From contig NC_069083.1 of NCBI RefSeq assembly GCF_947172395.1, positions 10,758,501 through 10,822,500 on the forward strand: a stretch of 64,000 bases of DNA, read 5' to 3'. Of the stretch, positions 55,763 through 64,000 are shown in pieces (the first letter of the stretch is position 1; every line of letters starts with the position of its first letter). Origin of the DNA: Bicyclus anynana (Eukaryota > Arthropoda > Insecta > Lepidoptera > Nymphalidae). The notes under the pieces were generated by a model that did not search any database, was not told the origin of the DNA, and saw nothing but the letters and a program-made list of their open reading frames with translations. Made by a program: the position numbers and the translations under genes.

Positions 55763-57664
55763 ATGAAAATTATGATTCGGTAACTTTTCTGTTAATAAAT
55801 CCATGTAACTAAGAGTACGACTATGCTTATTATGTACGTAATACCTAGCCGACAGAATCTCTCTGTCTCTTGTGTGGAGACCCAAGAGGTCCAGCAGTGA
55901 ACGTCCAATTCCTATGCACAATTTTATACATCATATGTACCTACAGTAGTAATAGTATACAACTGAGAACGTTCTACAGAATACCGTTTTCACAAAATAT
56001 GGTCGATGGCTTTTAGTTGGATGACGGTAGAGCGGACGTCATTTTTCTTTGCTCTCTAAAGTTTTTTGTGAATTACAAAAATCACAGACTTCGTTTTTGT
56101 TACGAACTATGGCCTCTACTGTTACCTTGTACTTGCCGGAAAAGCTAACGGTAAAGATATTGATTTTTACACTGGATCAAAAAAGATCAATGAAATATCT
56201 TTCGTAATCGTCTTAAAAAACCTATAGGTGCCATACTTATTACTTGACTGCCTCGTTGCTCCAGTGTTTAGACTATAACGCGTATGCTACTATGCAGCAG
56301 CAGCTATGCAAGTCTGCCGCCTCAGCAGTTTCTATATGTATAACTTCGACTTTTTTAGATCCATTGTGATCGCCACTTACCAACTAGATTTTCCCTCTAA
56401 TACTTACTAGATGCCTCAAGGTACAGCAGCAATTTTGTGGCTGGGAATTGTGCCCTAGAACGTTGATAGGCCGAGACCTCGTAAAAACAGATGTGCAAAA
56501 GTGTTACTCTTGCATCTTGGCAGACTGCATACCTACATCCGTATTCCGAAACTTATGCGCTTATTTATACAGCCCACTTCGATATATACTCGTAATATAT
56601 CGAGATAAGATAAGTGTGTCTAGGTCTTAATTCAGTTTGCAACGTTACAAGTACAAGTAATACGAGTTAAGTAGGCGTATGCGCAACTCGCCAAGGATTG
56701 CTGCCTTCAGGAGAGCAACTACCAACTTACAAGACGTTATGAGTTATTAGACAACTGCCTCAGACTTGCTCTATAGAATCGTGCCGACAAATATTTGCGA
56801 AGGCAACCACAATGTTATCGTTTTGCACTAATTTCCTTTATCTCCATATTTCGTATAATAATATCAATTGTGAACATGCTCGTAAAACGCTTATCTGAAA
56901 CCTGAGACCTAGATTTTAGGTATGCACCAAATTTGATTGTAGAGCTATATACAAACACAATTAGGTAACTTAATCAGCAGGTTATTTTAATAAAGACTTA
57001 ACAAAAATGGTAAACGCCGTGTTTTATTCTCAATTGGGGTCAATCAACAAAATTACTTATTCATAAATTTAGGATTGGTCTGGTTATAGGCTTTAACAAA
57101 TAATAAATATGTAACGCTTTTAGGTTAGATGCTGCGTAGTGCAATACCTCTTCAGACACTAACACAGGCACTATAAATAAAACTCAAAAAGATTTTTAAA
57201 ACAAATAAACAAAACATACTAGAGCTACTGTATCCAAGCATTTATTGTAAACTGCCTATGAATAAATAATTTGTGAATAGATTTCACAAGTGCTCTCTTT
57301 GATGTGTTACGAATTAGAACAATTGTTTTTTTTTTCAACATCGCTGAAGTGGAAGTTCTATTATGTTTGACCGTTGCGCTGAGGAAGCGTGTATTTTCAT
57401 TGTTTATGGTTTAATTATATTACCTAACAGATAGGTAAAGTATGGTGCGATACAGGGCGTAGTTTTATGTTTATTTATAGCGGTGTACGCCTCACACGCA
57501 GTGTGTGCGCGAGACTATGCCGATCCACGCGTCCGCTATTCCGAGCGGGACCTTGCACATTTGATCAACATCAATGCTTCACAGATAACACCTCTGGTAA
57601 TGCCTACTCATCGTAAATCTAATATCAAGGCTGGACATTGCTGGTTTATAAATATCTATATCTA
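55763..57664. other. Unassigned intergenic DNA
   Basis: AT-rich. The fragment CGCCGTGTTTTATTCTCAAT at about 57013 may belong to a dispersed repeat. A GC-richer patch at 57480-57600 (TCCACGCGTCCGCTATTCCG) may be regulatory. No gene is supported. Confidence 0.4.
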
Positions 57665-57849
57665 TCCTGATACTATAAAGCTGAAGAGTTTGTTTGTTTA
57701 ATAGAACGCGTTAATCTCAGGAACTACTGATCCGATTTGAAAAATTCTTTCAGTGTTAGATAGCCCATTTATCAAGGAAGGCTACATATTATCTCCGTAT
57801 TTCTACGGGAACATGTACCACACGGGTGAAACCGCGCGCCGTCAGCTAG
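57665..57849 (+). mobile_element. Helitron-like non-autonomous element
   Basis: Starts TCCTGATACTATAAAGCTGA after an A and ends CTAG before T (57846-57849). The internal block AGTGTTAGATAGCCCATTTA is shared with 52011-52201. Confidence 0.82.
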
Positions 57850-58990
57850 TGTTGTACATTGACTCAAAGACTTTGAACTCAACCGGTGCAAAAATTTTTG
57901 AATTTTCGAAGCGTAGGCACATAAGTCAAGTTTACGTTTGTTTATATGGTGATTAGTGATATCTACGTACCTCCATTACGAGAAGCGAAACATAATCAAC
58001 GTAAATCTGTTGAAAACTAATTAGACAATTAATTGATAAATTACAAGAGCATTTTAAAAATGACAAGACGTCACAGAATATCCAATCATTAAGCGCAATC
58101 ATTGTAAGTAGACTGCTGTCTCTCATACTTACCCACTTACCTAGGATGGTTCTATTCCACGTACTGTAGCCAGTGGACCGCAAATCTTATTAGTGACTGC
58201 TTAGCCGCACCCGCCTCCATTCAACCACGTCAGCAACCTTGAACTAAATTATGAGAATAAAATGGGCTCAACTTGAATTTAAATCCAAACCCCTAGAACC
58301 TTCCGGTCTTGTGATTACTGACAATATTAGAAGATATGATTTATTTGTGTAACGGAAGCCCGTGACTTCAGCCACAAGTAAATTGATATATTGCCATTGT
58401 ATTGTAAGTGACCATTTTTAAAGATTGACAGTGAGCTATCTTTACAAGATAGATACATGTCTACACAGACTTTTTTAGATCTATATTATATGGAAATATC
58501 CCACCATTCATTGATATGTTATTAATTCGAATGGCAATGGCAACGAAAGATCCCAGGCGGCTTCAATCTTTCCGATACATCCTCGTCACATTTTAACCGA
58601 TTTACTCAAAATTTTGACATTGTATACCGAATAACCTATAAAAAGATAATGCCTTACACTTTGTTCGTGCTATATTACTGTGGTTGCAATACCTACTCGG
58701 CACTCGTAACTTTTAGAATCCATGTTAATTTTTGCATCAAGTGTGATCGTTTGCCAATTAGAAGAATTATATTCTGCTGAAAATTGGAATGATGGTTCCA
58801 TTAAAGTTTTGGCAATAAGCAACAACAATATTGCAGTAAGGTCGACGTCTGATTGAATAATATCTGCATTATGATTGTACAATAAAATGTTTTTGTAATC
58901 AATGCGCCTTTTTATCACCTACTTTTTTTAAGTACCTATTGCTATTGCAAAACTTAATATCAGTTTGGTATACACAGAAGTACCTATTAT
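57850..58990. other. Unassigned intergenic DNA
   Basis: AT-rich. An 82-codon minus-strand frame at 58670-58918 (DLTAILLLLIAKTLMEPSFQ) is not recognised. A Helitron-like scrap (GGAAGCCCGTGACTTCAGCC) lies near 58352. Confidence 0.4.
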
Positions 58991-59249
58991 ATCTTTCTGT
59001 TTGTCCGTTCGCGATCTGGGAACTTTCATTGAAAATGCTGACTAATCCCTTCGGGACGATTCGCATAAAACAATGGAATTGAGCGATAGTAATCTTTTAT
59101 AGATCTACAAAAAGTCCGCGATGGAATTACTATTAATAAGGATATATTTTTTAAAGGTAGCTTGCAATTCCCATCTTCTACAAAAATTGTCACGTACAAC
59201 GAAACTTTACATTAATATTCTCGCGGAAGAAGTGTCGAGCGTTCGCTAG
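58991..59249 (+). mobile_element. Helitron-like element, 3' part
   Basis: The 3' terminus CTCGCGGAAGAAGTGTCGAG, then CGTTCGCTAG before T is clear. TTATAGATCTACAAAAAGTC, then CGCGATGG is upstream. The 5' terminus is not resolved. Confidence 0.6.
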
Positions 59250-59274
59250 TTCGTACAAATCTGTAAAGAGATCA

Positions 59275-59590
59275 ATTCTGTACATAAAACATATTTCCAA
59301 AATAACTATCAGGGGTGATTAGTGTTTGATACTGATGCCAAAAATGCAATCTGTAAAATTTTTGTCTGTCTGTCTGTATGTTCGTTATAGAAACAAAAAC
59401 TACTCGACAGATTTTAACGAAACTTAGTACAATTATTCTTCATACTCCTGGGCAGATTATAGTATACTTTTCATCACGCTACGATCAATAGGAGCAGAGC
59501 AGTAAAGGGAAATGTTCAAAAAAGGGAGAAATTACTTCATTTTTACAGCGATACTACTGTAAAGGCTGGATTAAAATACAGCGCTCAACT
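59275..59590 (+). mobile_element. Interspersed repeat family F, copy 2
   Basis: Reverse-complement partner of 3556-3915. Blocks: ACATATTTCCAAAATAACTA, GATACTGATGCCAAAAATGC, CTGTCTGTCTGTATGTTCGT, AACGAAACTTAGTACAATTA, then CTGTAAAGGCTGGATTAAA. Confidence 0.75.
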
Positions 59591-59931
59591 TCTATGTAGA
59601 TTTTAGTTATTAGTAGGTACATTAAATCGAAGATATTTTTTAAAATTAAGTATAAATCTAGGGAATTAATGTAAACATTCCATTACTTTTTACGGCATTG
59701 GTAATATTGTAAAACAAATATTCGTAGCTAACCGAAATGAAAACACCGAATTTAGACTTCAATCGCGCGCAAGGACATCGGCCCAGTCAAGTGTGAATAA
59801 CTTTTGACGTTGGAAATTGGTCCTACTGTAAAGGTTTTCTCCACTTGAGTGGCTTAATTACGTATATTTAACTTATTTTCAGTATGCATGAAAGAAGGCG
59901 AAAGCTTTTCGTTTATAAAAATAAATTAAAA

Positions 59932-60121
59932 TCTATACTGTTCTTATAGAGGTAAGGTTTGTGGGGGTAATCTCTGGATCTACGGGACCGATTTTAACAA
60001 TTCTTTTACCACTAGAAAGCCACGTTATTTGTGAGTATAATGGGCTATATTTTATAGCCGTATTCTCACGGGAGCGGGAACTACTTACGCGGGTGTAAGG
60101 CGGGGCGTCGGCGTCGGCTAA
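59932..60121 (+). mobile_element. Helitron-like non-autonomous element
   Basis: Starts TCTATACTGTTCTTATAGAG after an A and ends CTAA (60118-60121), which still fits the CTRR Helitron end. It contains GGGACCGATTTTAACAATTC and CGTATTCTCACGGGAGCGGG. Confidence 0.75.
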
Positions 60122-60340
60122 CTTGTAAATATCCGAGGTAATAATACGAGTATTTGCAACAGAAATATTGCAACTAGGTATCTTGTATCTCAACTTGGAC
60201 TACCAGACTGCAGAGAGTGCAATTTTTTTGATAGTTCATCCATTTGAATGCTCATTTAACTAGAGTTGTCGAATAAAGAAACCTCTTTTTTAACTCTCTT
60301 TTTTAATAAAAAAAGGTAGTGGCGTAATATTCATACTTAA

Positions 60341-60530
60341 TGTCAGCCACTGAAGATCAAGTAATCTCACATGCCTGCAGCGCTAACGGTTTGACAGCCG
60401 ATAAAACTGATCGTGTGTTGGTAGCGATGTGCATGACATCATGCCAATCACTACCAACTACCAGTTTTATCGGAGGTCAAGCCGTTAGCGCTGCAGGCAT
60501 GTGAGGTTACTTAATCGACAGTGGTTGACA
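60341..60530. mobile_element. Fold-back MITE, almost fully self-complementary
   Basis: The left arm 60341-60408 (TGTCAGCCACTGAAGATCAA, then TGCCTGCAGCGCTAACGG) pairs with the right arm 60463-60530. The middle (GTTGGTAGCGATGTGCATGA against its complement) continues the pairing. The 190-bp unit could form one long hairpin. Confidence 0.9.
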
Positions 60531-60663
60531 TAACACTTTTTTGCACTCTACTAGTCTGACGTCTACAGTGGTAAAAACATCAGTGCGCACCGCTGGCACT
60601 CGTTAACACTGTGCTAACGAGGCAAAATCAATAAATCAGTACAAACAGACGTTTCATTTAGCT

Positions 60664-60964
60664 CAGGGGCGTAGCTACCGCCGTATCAGCCGTGTCAAAG
60701 ATACGGAGCCCGCGGACAACAGGGGGACCCCTTACGTGTGAAAACAAAAACTTGTAAAATGTAGGTAATCCACAATCTCTTTTTTACCCTGGTTAAGCAT
60801 ACGCCCAAAAATTAGAAACATCCTACTATACTCATAGGTTAAGTCACTATCATATTTACCTACTATAGGCGAGTATTTTTGTTTCTTTTGTGTAAAATCT
60901 CTACCCTTCATTTGGGCGAGCTATATAATAATTTTGATACAGGAAAAAGCACGCTACGCCTCTG
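60664..60964. mobile_element. hAT-like MITE with 8-bp target duplication
   Basis: Terminal inverted repeats CAGGGGCGTAGC and GCTACGCCTCTG (one mismatch) bound 301 bp. They are flanked by ATTTAGCT (60656-60663) and GTTTAGCT (60965-60972), an 8-bp target-site duplication with one mismatch. The CAG start and 8-bp duplication fit the hAT superfamily. No transposase. Confidence 0.82.
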
Positions 60965-61019
60965 GTTTAGCTAAGAGTACGTAGGCATGTAGTTTCTTAT
61001 ACACTGGCTGAGACAATCG

Positions 61020-61380
61020 GTTTCAACCGCCCTGAATCCGTTCCTGTGAGAATATAGGAATTAAAGTAGTCCATGTGCTATTTCAGACTATAAGTTACCT
61101 GTGTGCTGAATTTCACCCAAATACGCTTAGCCGTCCTGAAGCTATAAATGGTGAAGCTAAATACGACGTATTTTTATTTTTTTATTCTCCGCGACTCACG
61201 TTCGTTCGTTCACGGTCAATTTTCACAAATTCCGCGGGAACTATGGATTTGGTGCCCGCCAATGGATCGTCGAATGTAAATCGACGGTCTACGTATAGTT
61301 CGTCTCCCCAAACAGTAAAATCCGTTTAGTGGACCGTGTGACATACTTACAAACAAACTATTTCGCATTTATAATACAAT
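61020..61380 (-). mobile_element. Helitron-like element, decayed
   Basis: On the minus strand the blocks are in Helitron-family order: a GCGAAATAGTTTGTTTGTAA-type 5' region, AAACGGATTTTACTG, ATCCATAGTTCCCGCGGAAT, and repeated CATAG/GAAATTC segments. Terminal ends are not intact. Confidence 0.5.
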
Positions 61381-61727
61381 ATAAGTGTGGATACCTATTT
61401 AGGTTAGATAAAGATTTGAGTTTATCCTCTGAAAGCGTCGCAGAGGTCGAAAGGACAAGCAGCTGAATACAAATATAAAGGCACAATAGACTCGATTACA
61501 TCTGAATGTATAACAAGTTACGAAACTCAAGTGCATCGTATTATTATGTATATAAGGTCGTTTGGTTTCTGCGCTGGCGTTTCGAGAGTGTAACATTTTA
61601 CCATTATATTAAAAATAGACTTACGGTGATGCGGGGGTCTTCCGGCGCCCGTGTATCTTGGGAAGTATGAAATAAAATATGTAAAATGGTAGTGTCTTAG
61701 TTGAAACAACGCGCTATCTTTCATTTG

Positions 61728-61880
61728 GAGCCTCAATAGCTCAACGGTAAGAGCGGTCGAACTCATCACAGAGGGGTGGTGGTTCGATCCTCACCCCGTT
61801 GGTCTATTGTCGTAGCCACTCGTAATACAGTCTTTCCCGACTAGTTGGAGGGGAGTGGGAATATTGGTCATATTAAAAAA
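61728..61880 (+). mobile_element. SINE family C
   Basis: The tRNA-like head (A box in AATAGCTCAACGGTAAGAGC, B box in GTGGTTCGATCCTCACCC) is followed by AATACAGTCTTTCCCGACTA, GTGGGAATATTGGTCATATT and an A-run. Best copy of the family here. Confidence 0.88.
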
Positions 61881-61904
61881 AAATCTTTAAAGTCGTCTTT
61901 CATC

Positions 61905-62085
61905 TTCACACACAAAGTAAAGTTTCTGTGGATATATCTTTGTTACTTTTTTATGGAAAAACTACCGAATGGGTTTGACTGGAAATTAGAATGGTGATGG
62001 TTTATAACCTGGATTAACATAGGCTACTTTTTATCCCGGAAAACCCCATGGTTCTCGCGGAAGTTGTGTAAAACTAAGTAAAATG
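61905..62085 (+). mobile_element. Helitron-like element, partial
   Basis: Contains ATAGGCTACTTTTTATCCCG and CCATGGTTCTCGCGGAAGTT followed by GTGTAAAACTAAGT, matching the 3' half of other copies without the terminal hairpin. Confidence 0.6.
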
Positions 62086-62984
62086 GTGAAAATTGCCTTT
62101 AACATTATAATCTTAATTTAGCACAAATAATGACATCGCTTATCACCTAATTCAATGATAAAATATCAGCGAATAGTGATAATATTCGGAACAAACGAAC
62201 TAAATATTTGTTTTCGAACCTTTATCTGAGACGATAAGCATGTAGGTAATTAAAAACATTCAATACAAATGATTTACTTATTACAATATCGCTTTGTATT
62301 ATGTACATACAACATTAGATAAATGTCGATAAACGGTACCAAAATAGCTAGAAATATTGTTTTAACACTAACTACTATGAGTAATAGAGCGAATGCTTGT
62401 GATATCTATACTAATATTATAAAGAGGTAAAGTTTGTAAGTTTGTAAGTTTGTAAGTTTGTAACAATTTTTTGAAATTGGGTAATCTTCGGAACTACTGG
62501 ACCGATTTTAAAAATTCTTTCACCAGTAGAATGCTACGTTATCGGGGAGTGCTATAGGCTATATTTTATATTTCTATCATATATAACTACTGAGATATCG
62601 CGGGTTTTCTCTTACAGGTCAGACCGAAAAACTTACTTATTCGCATGCGCTGCCTCAAACATTGCGTATAACTGAAATAAATGTATGGAGGCTTTTTGAA
62701 CCTTTAAAAGTTCTACAAAAAAGTCCGCGACACCATATATCTATCTTTTATATTTTAGCAGATATAGTACCTTTAGTACTTTAATAAATTATTTAAATTT
62801 TAAACTAAGGTTTACGTCATTATTTACACAACTAAACTTAAATCCTTATCAAAATAAATTATTTAATAATCACAAGGATATTATAGAGATAAGATTTGCC
62901 CTTTACAGTATGTTAATTAGTTATATAGTTTCGGAGATAATACAAAAATTCTGAAAGTCGCAGAAATGCCGCTATATGACGCCC

Positions 62985-63165
62985 CGCGGTTTCAATTACG
63001 TGGTTCCCGTTCCCGTATGAATATGAGGACCAAACATAGCCTATGACACTCGCAAATAATGTAGCTTTCTATTGGTAAAAGAATTTTCCAAATCGGTCCA
63101 GTAGATCCAGAGATTACCCCCGACAACCACACAAACTATACCTCTTTATAGTATTAGCATAGAAG
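62985..63165 (-). mobile_element. Nested Helitron-like copy
   Basis: Opposite orientation to the surrounding element. GTAGCTTTCTATTGGTAAAA, AATTTTCCAAATCGGTCCAG and CCTCTTTATAGTATTAGCAT are the complement of the family's 5' half. Confidence 0.7.
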
Positions 63166-63227
63166 TCGCTTGGGAAATTATAGTCTTTTGGTCATTGCAC
63201 CACGCACAAAAGGCTGGACCAATTTTG

Positions 63228-63717
63228 CTGAGGGTAGGGATAGGATAGAGGTAGGGAAGGGGTAGGATAGAGGTAATTAGAGGGGTAGGGTAGGGGTAAT
63301 TTAGGGAAAGTGTAGGGTAGGGTAGGGTAGGGTACGGATAAGGTAGGAGTAGTGTAGGGTAGGGGCAAGGTAGAGATAGGGGAAGGATATGGAACGTATA
63401 GGGTAGGGCAGGAGTAGGATAGGGGTAGGGTAGGGTAGGGGTAGGGTACGGGTAGGGTAGGGTTAGGGTAGGGATAAGGTAGGTGTAGGAAAGGGTTAGG
63501 GTTAGCGGTAGGGTAGGAGTAAGGTAGGGGTAGGGTAGGGGTAGATTAGGAGTAGGGTAGGATATGGTATGGATAGGTTACGGGTAGGGTTAGGGTAGGT
63601 GGGGGGAGGGAAGGGTTAGCGTTAGCGGTAGGGTAGGAGTAAGGTAGGGGTAGGGTAGGATAGGGTAGGGTAGGGTTGGGTAGGTTTATGAGCAGGGTAA
63701 GGTAGAGGTAGAGAAGT
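63228..63717 (+). repeat. Degenerate TAGGG/GGTAGGG array
   Basis: About 490 bp of 5-6 bp units such as TAGGG and GGTAGG, with variants TAGAGG, TTAGGG and GTACGGG. The G-rich strand is plus and has many runs of three or more G separated by 2-3 bases. It is interstitial and irregular, unlike a TTAGG insect telomere. Confidence 0.95.
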
Positions 63718-64000
63718 TTACATCAATTTTTACGCGGACGAAGTCGCGGGCGTCCGCTAGTATATGATAATATGCTTCATACAAAATACAAGGCTTCTAA
63801 AAAATGTTAAATGTTTTAATTATTGTAATATTATGATGATATAGCTAAGTTATATTTTTATATTAATTGATTATGAAACACGGCTAAAACTCACGTGATA
63901 TTAGGTCGGAGTATGCCCGATTAGTTTCGAACCCATACGGAGCCCTTAGTTATGAGCTGGTTCTTGCATCGCGGTACGATCCAAAATTTGCACGCCCTTC

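Larger units (their letters stand above)
62405..63760 (+). mobile_element. Large Helitron-like element with G-rich array
   Basis: It starts TCTATACTAATATTATAAAG after an A and ends CGTCCGCTAG before T. A perfect 7-bp subterminal stem (63734-63740 and 63751-63757) lies just before the end. An (AAGTTTGT)n stretch follows the 5' end. The interior contains a minus-strand Helitron-like copy at about 62985-63165 and a TAGGG-type array at 63228-63717. If both ends belong to one unit it is 1356 bp. Alternatively two truncated copies abut. Confidence 0.65.

Noticed and set aside
63228..63717. Telomeric DNA
   Set aside because: The repeat is irregular, TAGGG-like and not the insect TTAGG. It is interstitial and is bracketed by Helitron-like ends with further non-telomeric sequence beyond.

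Overview
This window is eukaryotic, AT-rich and gene-poor. Its repeats are of kinds widespread in Lepidoptera: tRNA-headed SINEs, RTE-type LINE 3' ends, Helitron-like elements that start TC and end hairpin-CTAG, and fold-back MITEs. I therefore read it as intergenic chromosomal DNA of a butterfly or moth. No operons, phage, CRISPR arrays or bacterial signals are present. Only one intact conventional protein gene is convincing, an intronless short-chain dehydrogenase/reductase (SDR, retinol-dehydrogenase-like) on the minus strand at 45377-46354.

The main structure is a complete DIRS1-like tyrosine-recombinase retrotransposon at about 7536-12586, plus strand. It has 152-bp inverted terminal repeats (7546-7697 and 12382-12533) that read as identical. 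An internal complementary region (12166-12288) matches the outer 50 bp of the left end and the outer 75 bp of the right end. Between them lie recognisable but broken gag, RT/RNase H and tyrosine-recombinase regions. A roughly 129-bp, seven-unit tandem array sits inside gag, and four long A-tracts interrupt the pol region. Identical termini around dead coding regions suggest a young insertion of a non-autonomous copy moved in trans.

Region by region: 1-7500 holds SINEs, an RTE scrap, two Helitron-like copies and AT-rich unassigned DNA. 7.5-12.6 kb is the DIRS element. 12.6-21.6 kb is mostly unique DNA with several GC-richer islands that may be regulatory (a GGTCA half-site cluster near 13.6 kb; an island with homeodomain-type motifs near 19.5 kb). 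21.6-24.9 kb has LINE remnants, a 482-bp fold-back element, a SINE and a small helix-turn-helix ORF. 25-43 kb is again mostly unique DNA with scattered SINEs, hairpins and MITEs. 43-47.2 kb contains an RTE 3' end, a Helitron with a perfect 32-bp hairpin, the SDR gene and a TIR element with a nested MITE just upstream of that gene. 47.5-64 kb is dense in Helitron-like copies, SINEs, LINE 3' ends and MITEs. It ends in a Helitron-like unit carrying about 490 bp of degenerate TAGGG repeat.

The genes do not form a pathway. The SDR gene is probably an independent microsomal or membrane-anchored oxidoreductase. Almost everything else is mobile DNA or candidate non-coding regulatory sequence. Family assignments come from motif recognition by eye; no database search was possible.
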